From Rhizobium sp. CF080 (GTDB lineage: Bacteria > Pseudomonadota > Alphaproteobacteria > Rhizobiales > Rhizobiaceae), in contig NZ_AKKC02000016.1 in the NCBI RefSeq assembly GCF_000282095.2, forward strand, positions 248,001 to 312,000: a stretch of 64,000 nt of DNA, written 5' to 3'. Position 1 is the first letter of the stretch. The number at the start of each line of letters is the position of its first letter. The notes below the pieces were generated by a model, which made no database searches, was not told where the DNA came from, and worked only from the letters and a program-made list of their open reading frames with translations. Below, piece by piece: positions 23,480 through 32,827 of this stretch. The position numbers and the translations under genes are program-made.

Positions 23480-24970
23480 CATCTCGTAGTGCGCCCGGAC
23501 GAGTTCGTCCAGCAGCCGCACGCCGTAGCCCGATCCCCAGGACTGGTTGATCTCGCTCGACGGCGAGTTCATGGCGGTGCCGGCGATATCGAGATGAGCC
23601 CAGGGCGTCTCGCCGACGAAGCGCTTCAAAAGCTGCGCCGCGGTGATCGAGCCTGCATAGCGGCCGCCGGTATTCTTCATGTCGGCGAATTTCGAATCGA
23701 TCAGCTTGTCGTAATCCTTGCCGAGCGGCATGCGCCACAGGCGCTCGCCGGTCACGTCGCCGACACCGGTCAGCTGGCTGGCCAGTGCGTCGTTGTTGGA
23801 GAAGAGACCTGCCTGCAGATTTCCGAGCGCCACCAGGATGGCGCCGGTCAGGGTGGCGAGATTGATCATGAAACGCGGCTTGAAGCGGTCGTTGCAATAG
23901 TGAAGCGCATCGGCAAGCACCAGCCGGCCTTCCGCATCGGTGTTGATGATCTCGATCGTCTGGCCCGACATGGTGGTGACGATGTCGCCCGGCCGCTGGG
24001 CATTGCCGTCCGGCATGTTCTCGACCAGGCCGAGAATGCCGATCGCGTTGACCTTGGCCTTGCGGGCGGCGAGCGTATGCATGAGGCCGATGACGGCGGC
24101 GGCACCGCCCATGTCGCCCTTCATGTCCTCCATGCCCGCGCCCGGCTTGATGGAAATACCGCCGGTGTCGAAAACGACGCCCTTGCCGATGAAGGCAACC
24201 GGCGCCTCCTTCGGCTTGCCGCCCTTCCACTGCATGATGGCGAGCCGCGGCGGCCGAACCGAACCCTGGGCCACGCCGAGCAGCGCGCCCATGCCGAGCT
24301 TCTTCATCTCTTTTTCGGTGAGGATTTCCACCTCGACCCCGAGCTTTTCGAGCTCCTTTGCCCGGTCGGCGAATTCGACCGGCCCGAGCACGTTCGGCGG
24401 CAGGTTGACGAGCTCACGCGCCAGAAGCACGCCGCCGGCGATCGCCTCGGATTCGGCAAAGGCCTTCTTGGCGGCCGCGTGCTCGGCGGTGACGATCGTC
24501 ACCTTCACCGTCTTCGGCGCCTTGTTGTCGTCGTCTTCGCCCTTCTTCGTCTTGTAGGTGTCGAAGCTGTAGGCGCGCAGCAGCATGCCGAGCGCTAAGC
24601 CGGCGATCTGTGCGCCGCCGACCGCAAGGCCGGGCGCATCGGCAAAGATCACTACCCTGGTCATCGACTTGACCGTGGAGGCGGCGATGCCGCCCGCCTT
24701 CAGCCAGTCATAGGCGGTCAGCGTCTCGGCCTTGCCGAGGCCCAATACGACCAGCCGATCAGCCGGCGATCCCTGCGGTGCGATGAGGTCCAGCGTCGAC
24801 ATCGGCTTGCCGGAAAACTTCGCGATCTCCGCAGCCCGGGTCACGATGCCGGCGGGGTCGGCCTCTGCGGCACCCGCCGCGGGTCCGTCGCCAGCAAGCT
24901 TGAGCTGAATGGCAAGGCCGCCATCGATCTTGGCGGACTTGGCGAAGGAGATATCGAATTTCACGGACAT
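23474..24970 (-). CDS. pepA: Leucyl aminopeptidase (M17)
   Basis: A 498-residue cytosolic metallo-aminopeptidase that releases N-terminal residues from peptides; PepA can also bind DNA in enterobacteria. The family signature NTDAEGRLVLADAL lies near residues 342-355. Upstream, FIGKGVVFDTGGISIKPG and MKGDMGGAAAVIGLM carry metal-binding residues. The ATG at 24970 has a TGGAG site 5 bp ahead; a longer in-frame reading to 25114 is not supported by homology. The gene is divergent from the PAP2 phosphatase and runs into holC. Confidence 0.97.
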   Translation of the reverse strand: MSVKFDISFAKSAKIDGGLAIQLKLAGDGPAAGAAEADPAGIVTRAAEIAKFSGKPMSTLDLIAPQGSPADRLVVLGLGKAETLTAYDWLKAGGIAASTVKSMTRVVIFADAPGLAVGGAQIAGLALGMLLRAYSFDTYKTKKGEDDDNKAPKTVKVTIVTAEHAAAKKAFAESEAIAGGVLLARELVNLPPNVLGPVEFADRAKELEKLGVEVEILTEKEMKKLGMGALLGVAQGSVRPPRLAIMQWKGGKPKEAPVAFIGKGVVFDTGGISIKPGAGMEDMKGDMGGAAAVIGLMHTLAARKAKVNAIGILGLVENMPDGNAQRPGDIVTTMSGQTIEIINTDAEGRLVLADALHYCNDRFKPRFMINLATLTGAILVALGNLQAGLFSNNDALASQLTGVGDVTGERLWRMPLGKDYDKLIDSKFADMKNTGGRYAGSITAAQLLKRFVGETPWAHLDIAGTAMNSPSSEINQSWGSGYGVRLLDELVRAHYEMG

Positions 24971-25200
24971 TGCGACTCCAGGAGGCTTTCGAAACAAGCG
25001 GCGATCATCGCCGTTTCGGCTTGAAGCGCAAGGGCGAGAAGTCACAACCGCGTCAACCCGGAGTCGGGCGCCCTGTCCCGACGCGTCAAAAAGCCCGATT
25101 TCGGGCGCGGACATTCCCGGCTATCGGCACACGGCCCTGTTCAAATCCCGCGCGTCTTGCTCTAGGGTCGCGCCGCCTGATGACCACCGGATCAATTCGC

Positions 25201-25992
25201 ATGACCCCGCCCTCCCCCACCGTCTCCGACCGGTTTGCCGCCATGCGACGATTCTTCGCCAGACCGAAGGGATGGTTCATCGTGCTGATGGCGCTCTGGT
25301 GGGTGCTGCTGGCGGTCTTCTACCTGGCACCGCAGATCGACCTTGCCGTAGCGCGCGCCTTTTTCGCCCAGGCCGCCTGTGGGGAGGCGATCGAACGGGG
25401 CCGCGTCTGCGGCAGTTTTCCCTATGGCGCCGAAACGGTCTTCGTCCTGATCCGGCGCGTCCTCTTCTACCTGCCGGCGCTGGTCGCGATCTACATCCTC
25501 TACCGGCTGATCGCCAACCTGCAGCACCACGGCACGACCTATAGCCCACGCAAGACGCGGGACTATTCCATCGCCCTGATTTCCTTCCTGATCGGCCCCT
25601 ATGTGCTGGTCAACCTGATCCTCAAACAGGTCTCCAACCGGCCCCGCCCCTACGAGACCGACTTTTTCGGCGGCAAGGCCATGTTCACGCCCGCCGGCGA
25701 TTTCGGCGGCGCCTGCATCGGCAACTGTTCCTTCATTTCCGGCGAGGCGGCCGGTGCCGGATGGCTGGCCTGCCTGATCGTTTTGCTGCCGAAACCGCTG
25801 CGTCCGGTGCTCGGGCCGCCGCTGATCGCCATCTCGCTGATCTCGCCAGCGCTCAGGACCTCCTTCGGCGGTCACTATTTTTCGGACGTGACCCTCGGCT
25901 GGCTGTCGTCGCTGGTGGTCTATGCGGGGGTGGCAGCTTCTTTCGAAATGTCACAGCGGACAAGAAAACGAAATTCGCGAACAAATTTGTGA
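25201..25992 (+). CDS. PAP2-type membrane phosphatase (lipid phosphatase, LpxE-like)
   Basis: A 263-residue inner-membrane protein with about six hydrophobic helices. All three PAP2 motifs are present: KQVSNRPRP (about residues 142-150), SGEAAGA (about 180-186, here with Glu where SGH is more usual), and RTSFGGHYFSD (about 219-229). It lies just before the LPS-export operon, so a lipid A or undecaprenyl pyrophosphate phosphatase role is an inference. Start choice is uncertain: ATG 25201 or ATG 25180, neither with a clear ribosome binding site. The middle motif having SGE rather than SGH is worth noting. Confidence 0.85.
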   Translation: MTPPSPTVSDRFAAMRRFFARPKGWFIVLMALWWVLLAVFYLAPQIDLAVARAFFAQAACGEAIERGRVCGSFPYGAETVFVLIRRVLFYLPALVAIYILYRLIANLQHHGTTYSPRKTRDYSIALISFLIGPYVLVNLILKQVSNRPRPYETDFFGGKAMFTPAGDFGGACIGNCSFISGEAAGAGWLACLIVLLPKPLRPVLGPPLIAISLISPALRTSFGGHYFSDVTLGWLSSLVVYAGVAASFEMSQRTRKRNSRTNL

Positions 25993-26105
25993 CGCGGCCC
26001 CTGTCGCAAAGCTGGCTTCGATCGCTTAGATAGGCGCGACCGTCATCTCGGGGTAACAAGTCGTCACCATCCCCGGGTGACGTTGTGCAAGGTGTCTAGG
26101 CCGGA

Positions 26106-27281
26106 ATGAAGCTTCTCGAAGTCTACATATTGCGCCGGATTTTTCAGATGTTCCTGGTGACGCTCCTGCCGGTGCTCACCATCATCTGGACCATCCAGGT
26201 GCTGGGACGCATCAACCTGGTCACCGATACCGGCCAGTCGATGGGCTCTTTCGCGACTCTTGCCACCTTCATCCTGCCGACCATCATTCCCGTCGTGCTG
26301 CCCTTCGCTCTCGTGATCGGCATCACCCAGACGCTGACGGCGATGAACAACGATTCGGAACTGCCGGTCATCGACGCGGCCGGGGCGACGCGCAACATCA
26401 TCTACCGGCCGGTGCTGATGCTCGGGATCGCGCTCAGCCTGTTCTCCTTCCTGGTGACGAATTTCGTCGAGCCACCCTCGCGCGTCGCAGCCCGCCAGAT
26501 GGTCGCCGCGGCCTATGCGGACCTTCTCTCCTCGGTCATCGAGGAGAAGACCTTCCGCAGCATCGAGCCCGGTCTTTACGTGCAGATCTCGGAGCGCCAT
26601 TCCGGCCGCGTGCTCAGGGGCCTGTTCGTCGTCGACTATCGCGACCCGAATTTCGACCTCATCTATTACGCCCGCGAGGGATCGATCGACGAAAGCGGCA
26701 CCTCGCTCACCATGCGTGACGGCGAGGTTCACCGCAAATCCGCCGACGGCCGCATCTCGATCATCAAGTTCGTGTCCTACGCCTTCGATCTGTCGGCGAT
26801 GACGAAGGCGGAAGGCGGATTGCCGCAATATTCCACCGACCGCAGTCTTGCCTTCCTGCTGAACCCGGATCCGAACGATCCGGTCTATCAGAAGTCGCCG
26901 GATGCCTATCGATCGGAACTGCACAGGCGCCTGTCCGACTGGCTTTTCCCGATCTGTTTCGCGCTGATCTCGCTGGTCATCGCCGGCAGCACCCGTTCGC
27001 ACCGGCAGACCCGGGTCCATCCGATGGTGTTTGCGCTGTTCCTTGCCTTCGGTGTGCGCTGGATCGGGTTCTCGGCCACCAACATGGTCGAACGCCACCC
27101 GCTCTACACGCCGCTTCCCTACGTCGTGCCGATCGTCTTCTCGCTGATCGCGATCTTCATGCTGGCCACCAACCGGCAGTTCTCGGCGCCGGGCTTCATC
27201 ACCCGCGGCATGTCGCGCCTGGCGAGCAGTCTGCACCGGCGCATGCCCGCCTCGCGGACTTCGGGCGGAGGTACGGCATGA
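26106..27281 (+). CDS. lptF: LPS export ABC transporter permease LptF
   Basis: A 391-residue inner-membrane subunit of the LptB2FG transporter that extracts LPS for transport to the cell surface. It begins MKLLEVYILRRIFQMFLVTLL, typical of YjgP/YjgQ proteins, with three helices at each end and a periplasmic beta-jellyroll between (about residues 130-260). The stop overlaps lptG by 4 bp. The operon continues lptG-lptD-surA-like-pdxA-rsmA. A small palindrome (GTCACC-N7-GGTGAC, 26063-26081) lies in the promoter region 25 bp ahead of the start. Confidence 0.96.
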   Translation: MKLLEVYILRRIFQMFLVTLLPVLTIIWTIQVLGRINLVTDTGQSMGSFATLATFILPTIIPVVLPFALVIGITQTLTAMNNDSELPVIDAAGATRNIIYRPVLMLGIALSLFSFLVTNFVEPPSRVAARQMVAAAYADLLSSVIEEKTFRSIEPGLYVQISERHSGRVLRGLFVVDYRDPNFDLIYYAREGSIDESGTSLTMRDGEVHRKSADGRISIIKFVSYAFDLSAMTKAEGGLPQYSTDRSLAFLLNPDPNDPVYQKSPDAYRSELHRRLSDWLFPICFALISLVIAGSTRSHRQTRVHPMVFALFLAFGVRWIGFSATNMVERHPLYTPLPYVVPIVFSLIAIFMLATNRQFSAPGFITRGMSRLASSLHRRMPASRTSGGGTA

Positions 27282-28366
27282 TCTTCACGACGCTCGGCCG
27301 CTATTTCTTCCGCCGCTATATCGTCACCGCGCTCTGGTTCCTGCTCGGCGTCGGCGCCATCATCTTCCTCGCCGACTTCAGCGAAACCAGCCGCCGCATG
27401 TCGGGCTTTACCGGCTACACGGTCTCGGCCGGGCTCCTGATGACCGCCATGCGCGTGCCGCTCATCCTGCAGCAGGTCATCCCGACGCTCAGCCTGTTCA
27501 TCGGCATGACGGTGCTGATCGCTCTCAACCGCCGATACGAACTGGTGGTGACGCGCGCCGCCGGCATTTCCGTCTGGCAGTTCGTCTCGCCCTTCGTCAT
27601 CGGAGCGTTTCTGATCGGGCTCGCCACCCTGCTGGTGGTCAATCCGCTCGCCGCTTGGGGTCAGCGCGAATCCGCCTCCATGGAGGCGAGCTGGCGCGAG
27701 GCGAGCAACCGTTCCCGCGCCTCCGCCTTCGTTCCGTGGATCCGCCAGATCAGCGGCGACGACGATACGATCATCGGCGCCAAGAGCTATCAGGAGAAGG
27801 GAACGCTGCTCGTCGACGTGGTGGTTTTCCAGTTCGACAAGGACGGCCGCGTCATGATGCGGCAGGACGCCAAGACCGCAAAATTGGAAGATGGTTACTG
27901 GCTGCTTAACGAGGTTTTGGAAAACCGGCCGGGCGAAATTCCGGTGCGTCGCGAGACAGCACAGGTTCGCACCAACTTGAAGCAGGAATATATTCAAGAG
28001 AGCCTGGCGCAGCCTGATACTGTTGCGTTTTTTGATCTTTCCAGAAAAATCGAGGTCAGCAAATCTTTCGGCATTCCCACAAAGGCGCTCGAGACGCAGT
28101 ACCATTCGATGCTCTCGCTGCCGATCCTGCTCGTGGCAATGACTCTCATTGCTGCAACAGTCTCATTAAAATTCAGTCGGTTCGCCCAGTCCCGCTCCGT
28201 GATTCTGGGTGGAATAGTTTCTGGCTTCGTGCTTTATGTCGTCACAGTGCTTGTCAAAGCATTCGGGAGCAGTGGGGCAATTCCTCCTTTCGTGGCGGTC
28301 TGGATTCCAGTGATCGTCGCGACGGCGCTGGGGACGACAATTCTGCTTCATCAGGAGGATGGCTAG
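27278..28366 (+). CDS. lptG: LPS export ABC transporter permease LptG
   Basis: A 362-residue partner of LptF in the LptB2FG complex. It has the same plan, with helices at both ends (FFRRYIVTALWFLLGVGAII at the start) and a periplasmic jellyroll in the middle. It ends in TTILLHQEDG. The start overlaps the lptF stop and the TAG stop shares one base with the GTG start of lptD, so the three proteins are strongly coupled. The ATPase LptB is not in this window and would be encoded elsewhere, usually near lptC and rpoN in rhizobia. Confidence 0.95.
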   Translation: MIFTTLGRYFFRRYIVTALWFLLGVGAIIFLADFSETSRRMSGFTGYTVSAGLLMTAMRVPLILQQVIPTLSLFIGMTVLIALNRRYELVVTRAAGISVWQFVSPFVIGAFLIGLATLLVVNPLAAWGQRESASMEASWREASNRSRASAFVPWIRQISGDDDTIIGAKSYQEKGTLLVDVVVFQFDKDGRVMMRQDAKTAKLEDGYWLLNEVLENRPGEIPVRRETAQVRTNLKQEYIQESLAQPDTVAFFDLSRKIEVSKSFGIPTKALETQYHSMLSLPILLVAMTLIAATVSLKFSRFAQSRSVILGGIVSGFVLYVVTVLVKAFGSSGAIPPFVAVWIPVIVATALGTTILLHQEDG

Positions 28367-30693
28367 TGGCGGTAAGTGACCGCAAACATATAAGACGGCT
28401 CGCCGCCGCCCTGCTGACAGGTGTGTCTGTATGCGTATTCGGCGTTTCCGCAACGGTCGTGCAAGCGCAGGGTCTGGTGCCTCAGGCAGCGGACGGCGCC
28501 AAGCTGCTGCTGCGCGCCAATGAGCTTGTCTACAATCAGGATGCCCAGGTGGTCACCGCCACCGGTGGCGTGCAGTTGTATTACAACCGCTACAAGATGG
28601 TGGCGCAGCGCGTTCAGTACGATCAGAAGAGCGGCCGCGTCATGGCGACCGGCAATATCGAGCTGATCGAGCCGGGCGGCACCCGCGTCTATGCGGACCA
28701 GCTCGACATCACCGACGACTTCGGCGAAGGCTTCCTCAACGCGCTTCGCGTCGAAACCACCGACAATACCCGCCTTGCCGCGGAGAGCGCCGAGCGTCAG
28801 CCCGGTGACCTGATGGTCTTGAACAACTCCGTCTATACCGCCTGCCTTCCCTGCGCCCAGACGCCAGGCAAGGCGCCGCTCTGGCAGGTCAAGGCGCAGC
28901 GCGTGGTCCGCAACGGCCAGGCCCATACGATTCGTCTGGAAAACGCCCAGTTCGAACTGTTCGGCCTGCCGATCGGCCGCCTGCCCTTTGCAATCGAAGT
29001 GCCGGACGAAACGGTCGAGCGCAAGTCTGGCCTTCTCTTCCCGCAGTTCAGCGCGAGCGACAATCTCGGCTTCGGCGTGACGGTGCCCTACTATCACGTG
29101 TTCTCGCCGAGCATGGATGCGACGCTCAGCCCGACCTACTATTCCAACCAGGGGCTGCTGATCCAGGGCGAGATCCGCAACAAGTTCGAGACCGGCGAGC
29201 ACACGTTCCGCTTCGCCGGCATTCACCAGAACGACCCGGGAGCCTTCGACGGCGGCACAAGCGACGCGCGCGCCGACAACCGGTTCATGGCCGCTTCCAA
29301 GGGCGTGTTCCAGATCAATCCGCGCTGGACATTCGGCTGGGACGTCATGGCGCAGAGCGACAACAACTTCTCGCGCACCTACAAACTGACCGGCGTCGGA
29401 GACGATACGTTCACCAACGATATCTACCTGACGGGTATCGGGACGCGGAACTACTTCGACCTGCATGGCTACTATTTCAACATCCAGGACGACACCTACA
29501 GCAACACCGCCGAACAGAAGCAGGCGATCGTCTATCCGTCGCTCGACTACAGCTATTACGCGCCGCAACCGATCCTCGGCGGCGAGCTTTCGGTCACCTC
29601 CAACATCACCAACCTGTCCCGTCGCGAAGACGACTGGTACACGGAAGGCACGACCAACCGTTTCCCGGGTCTCGAAGGCAGCTATAGCCGCTTCACCGCG
29701 GAAGCCGAGTGGAAGCGCACCTTCAACACGCTCGACGGCCTGCTGCTGACGCCGATCCTGGCCGCTCGCGGCGACGGCATCCGCCATACGGGCTCCAGCA
29801 CGCCGGGGGCCTATCTCGGCGATATCGAGCCGGAGGGCGGCAATGGCCGCTATATGCTCACTGCCGGTCTCGAGGCCCGTTATCCGATCCTGCTGACCAC
29901 CGAAAACAGCAGCCACGTCATCGAACCGATCGCGCAGATCTTCGTGCGTCCCGACGAGCAGATGGCAGGCGGGTTGCCGAACGAGGACGCGCAGAGCTTC
30001 GTCTTCGACGCCACCAGCCTTTTCGAGCGCGACAAGTTCTCCGGCTTCGACCGTGTCGAAGGCGGCACACGCGCCAATGTCGGCCTGCGCTATACCGGCA
30101 CCTTCGCCAACGGAATCGGCGTGCGCAGCATTGTCGGCCAGTCGTACCAGATTGCCGGTCAGAACTCGTTCGCCACCGAGGACCTCGTTCAGGCAGGCGC
30201 CAATTCCGGTCTCGAAACGCGCCGGTCCGACTATGTCGCGATGGCGGCCATCGACCTGCCGCAGGGCTTCACAATCGGTGCAAACACGCGCTTCGACGAA
30301 AAGACGTTCGCGGTGAAGCGCACCGACGCCTCGTTCGGCTACACGACGCCGCGGCTGAGCGGCACGCTCGTCTACACCCAGGTGGATCCGCAGCCGGAAT
30401 ACGGTTCGGACGAGTCGAGAGAAGTGCTGAAGAATTCGATGAGCTTCCGGATCAACGAAAACTGGGCGCTTGCCGGCACGGCGACCTGGGATCTCGCCGA
30501 CAAGGAATTGATCCGGCGCGGCATCGGCATCAGCTATGCGGACGAATGCACGATCTTCACGCTTGCCTATACGGACAAGCCGTCGGACACGGCCGCCAAC
30601 GACTGGACCGTCAGCGCACGCCTGAGCTTCCGCACGCTTGGCGACATCAGCGTCGGGTCGACCGAAGGTTTCGATCAGGACTACCGCTACTGA
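28366..30693 (+). CDS. lptD: LPS assembly outer-membrane protein LptD
   Basis: A 775-residue precursor that inserts LPS into the outer leaflet with LptE. A signal peptide (about 34 residues, ending VVQA) leads into an OstA jellyroll domain (residues 40-160) and a large C-terminal beta barrel. It ends in aromatic DQDYRY. Start is GTG 28366 after AGGAGGA. Mature cysteines are only three: Cys160 and Cys163 in a CLPC motif, and Cys728 near the C-terminus. E. coli LptD needs two long-range disulfides from four cysteines, so disulfide wiring here must differ. Confidence 0.96.
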   Translation: MAVSDRKHIRRLAAALLTGVSVCVFGVSATVVQAQGLVPQAADGAKLLLRANELVYNQDAQVVTATGGVQLYYNRYKMVAQRVQYDQKSGRVMATGNIELIEPGGTRVYADQLDITDDFGEGFLNALRVETTDNTRLAAESAERQPGDLMVLNNSVYTACLPCAQTPGKAPLWQVKAQRVVRNGQAHTIRLENAQFELFGLPIGRLPFAIEVPDETVERKSGLLFPQFSASDNLGFGVTVPYYHVFSPSMDATLSPTYYSNQGLLIQGEIRNKFETGEHTFRFAGIHQNDPGAFDGGTSDARADNRFMAASKGVFQINPRWTFGWDVMAQSDNNFSRTYKLTGVGDDTFTNDIYLTGIGTRNYFDLHGYYFNIQDDTYSNTAEQKQAIVYPSLDYSYYAPQPILGGELSVTSNITNLSRREDDWYTEGTTNRFPGLEGSYSRFTAEAEWKRTFNTLDGLLLTPILAARGDGIRHTGSSTPGAYLGDIEPEGGNGRYMLTAGLEARYPILLTTENSSHVIEPIAQIFVRPDEQMAGGLPNEDAQSFVFDATSLFERDKFSGFDRVEGGTRANVGLRYTGTFANGIGVRSIVGQSYQIAGQNSFATEDLVQAGANSGLETRRSDYVAMAAIDLPQGFTIGANTRFDEKTFAVKRTDASFGYTTPRLSGTLVYTQVDPQPEYGSDESREVLKNSMSFRINENWALAGTATWDLADKELIRRGIGISYADECTIFTLAYTDKPSDTAANDWTVSARLSFRTLGDISVGSTEGFDQDYRY

Positions 30694-30819
30694 CGTAGCT
30701 GCTCGTCCGGTCGATTGTCATCGTTTCGCCGTAAGAATTGTGCAAGCGGTCGCAGATAGAGTATGGAAGGCGAGGCCGGTCGGGCTCGGGTGCCCACCGG
30801 GGCGGGAAAAGGAATTGGT

Positions 30820-31767
30820 ATGATGTTCGCAATGACCGCAACGCGCAAGCTGGTGCTGGCCGCAGCCGTCTTGGCCGCCTCGGTGGTCATTCAGCCCGCC
30901 GTTCAGCAAGCGCAGGCCGCAAGCGAAGTCTCGGCCGTCGTCAACCGGACGGCGATCACCAGCACCGACGTCGCAAAGCGCGTCGCCTTCCTGCGCCTGC
31001 AGCGCCAGAAGGCCGACACCAAGACGGCTCGCGAGGCACTGGTGGATGAGGCGCTGAAGCGCCAGGAAATCGCCCGCGTCAAGATGTCGGTCAGCACCGA
31101 AGACGTCGACAAGTCCTTCGAACGGTTTGCCGCCGGCAACAAGCTGACTGCGGCGCAGATGGGCCAGATCCTCGATCGGGCCGGCGTCGGCGTGGAGCAT
31201 TTCAAGAATTACATCGCCGTGCAGATGAGCTGGCCGCGACTGGTCAACGCCCGCTATGGGGGATCGCGCGGACGCATGTCGAGCCAGGAACTCGTCACGC
31301 GCATGATGGAGAACAAGGAAAAGCCGGTCACCACCGAATATTTCCTGCAGCAGGTGATTTTCGTCGTGCCGCCGGCCAAGCGCAACGCCATTCTCGCCAA
31401 GCGCCAGAAGGAAGCGAACGCCGCGCGCTCCAAATTCCCGGGCTGCGAGCAGTCGAAGGATTTCGCCGCGACCATGCTGGACGTATCGATCCGCGACCTC
31501 GGCCGCGTTCTCGCCCCCGAACTGCCGGCCGATTGGAAGCCGCTGGTCGAGAAGACAGCCGAAGGCGGCACGACGGGTACCCGCGTCACCGAACGCGGCG
31601 TCGAATTCCTGGCCATCTGCAAACAGCGCCAGGTGTCGGACGATCTCGCGGCGGAAGTCGTGTTCCGCGCCGAGGATCTCGGCAAGGAGAAGAAGGGCGC
31701 TCCCGATCCCAACGACAAGAAATATCTCGACGACCTGCGCAGCAAGGCCCAGATCGAGTATCGCTAA
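30820..31767 (+). CDS. SurA-like periplasmic chaperone / peptidyl-prolyl isomerase
   Basis: A 315-residue precursor with a signal peptide ending QPAVQQAQA before ASEVSAVVN. The SurA N-terminal chaperone domain follows (ITSTDVAKRVAFLRLQRQK; VDEALKRQEIAR). Only one parvulin-like region can be seen after residue 165, and it is degenerate (DLGRVLAPELPADW, then VEFLAICKQRQV), whereas E. coli SurA (428 residues) has two. It sits between lptD and pdxA, the exact place of surA in E. coli, which supports an outer-membrane protein folding role. ATG 30820 follows AAAAGGA; a second ATG is at 30823. Confidence 0.88.
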   Translation: MMFAMTATRKLVLAAAVLAASVVIQPAVQQAQAASEVSAVVNRTAITSTDVAKRVAFLRLQRQKADTKTAREALVDEALKRQEIARVKMSVSTEDVDKSFERFAAGNKLTAAQMGQILDRAGVGVEHFKNYIAVQMSWPRLVNARYGGSRGRMSSQELVTRMMENKEKPVTTEYFLQQVIFVVPPAKRNAILAKRQKEANAARSKFPGCEQSKDFAATMLDVSIRDLGRVLAPELPADWKPLVEKTAEGGTTGTRVTERGVEFLAICKQRQVSDDLAAEVVFRAEDLGKEKKGAPDPNDKKYLDDLRSKAQIEYR

Positions 31768-31810
31768 GACCATCGCTGACCTCGACATCTAAGTCATTTC
31801 CGGAGCCGCA

Positions 31811-32827
31811 ATGCCTCTCGACCGTCCGCTCGCGTTGACCCAGGGCGATCCTGCCGGCATCGGCCCCGACATCACCCTCGTCGCCTGGGCGTCGCGCCGG
31901 ACATACGACCTGCCGCCTTTCCTTTTTCTCGGCGACCCGGCCGTGCTCAAGGCACGCGCCGTGATGCTCGGCCTCGACGTGCCGATCCGGGAAGTGGATA
32001 GCGATAACGCGATGTCGATCTTTGACGACGCCCTGCCCGTGCTGCCGATCCCGGCCGGCGCTGAAATCGCCGCCGGCCAGCCGCATGTGGCGACCGCCAG
32101 GGGGACAATCCAGGCGATCGAGACCGCCGTTTCGCTCTCGCTTGCTGGCAAGGCCGCCGGCACGGTCACCAATCCGATCGCCAAATCCATTCTCTACCAG
32201 GCCGGCTTCGGTTTTCCCGGCCATACGGAATTCCTGGCCGACCTCGCCGAGCGTGCCACGGGCAAGACGATCCTGCCGGTGATGATGCTGGCCGGGCCGA
32301 AACTCCGGGCCATCCCAGTCACCATCCATATCCCGATCGCCCAAGTCCCGGCGGCCCTCAATGCGGAGCTGATCGCCGAGACCTGCCGCATCGCCCATCA
32401 CGATCTCAAGACCCGCTTTGGCATCGACAAGCCCCGGCTCGCGGTCGCCGGCCTCAATCCGCATGCGGGCGAGGACGGGGCGATCGGCCGCGAGGACCAG
32501 GACATCATCCATCCGGCGATCTTCAAGCTGCGCGCCGAGGGCCTGCATGTGTTCGGGCCGCTGCCGGCCGACACGATGTTCCACGACGAGGCGCGCGCCC
32601 GTTACGACGTGGCGATCTGCATGTATCATGACCAGGCGCTGATCCCCGCCAAGGCGCTCGGATTCGACACGTCGGTCAACGTCACGCTCGGCCTGCCCTT
32701 CATCCGTACCTCGCCGGATCACGGCACGGCGTTCGGCATTGCCGGCCAGGGTGTCGCCCGCGAGACGAGCCTCGTCGAGGCGATCAGGCTCGCCGGCAAT
32801 CTCGCATCCACATCGAAAGCCGCCTGA
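31811..32827 (+). CDS. pdxA: 4-hydroxythreonine-4-phosphate dehydrogenase
   Basis: Oxidises 4-phosphohydroxy-L-threonine in the DXP-dependent pyridoxal phosphate pathway. It is 338 residues, as expected. It begins with the family motif LTQGDPAGIGPDI. Metal-ligand histidine segments are visible (FPGHTEFLADLAE; HDEARARYDVAICMYHDQ), and LGLPFIRTSPDHGTAF near the end is strongly conserved. It starts 43 bp after the SurA-like gene and its TGA shares a base with the rsmA ATG, so it is co-translated with rsmA. Confidence 0.96.
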   Translation: MPLDRPLALTQGDPAGIGPDITLVAWASRRTYDLPPFLFLGDPAVLKARAVMLGLDVPIREVDSDNAMSIFDDALPVLPIPAGAEIAAGQPHVATARGTIQAIETAVSLSLAGKAAGTVTNPIAKSILYQAGFGFPGHTEFLADLAERATGKTILPVMMLAGPKLRAIPVTIHIPIAQVPAALNAELIAETCRIAHHDLKTRFGIDKPRLAVAGLNPHAGEDGAIGREDQDIIHPAIFKLRAEGLHVFGPLPADTMFHDEARARYDVAICMYHDQALIPAKALGFDTSVNVTLGLPFIRTSPDHGTAFGIAGQGVARETSLVEAIRLAGNLASTSKAA

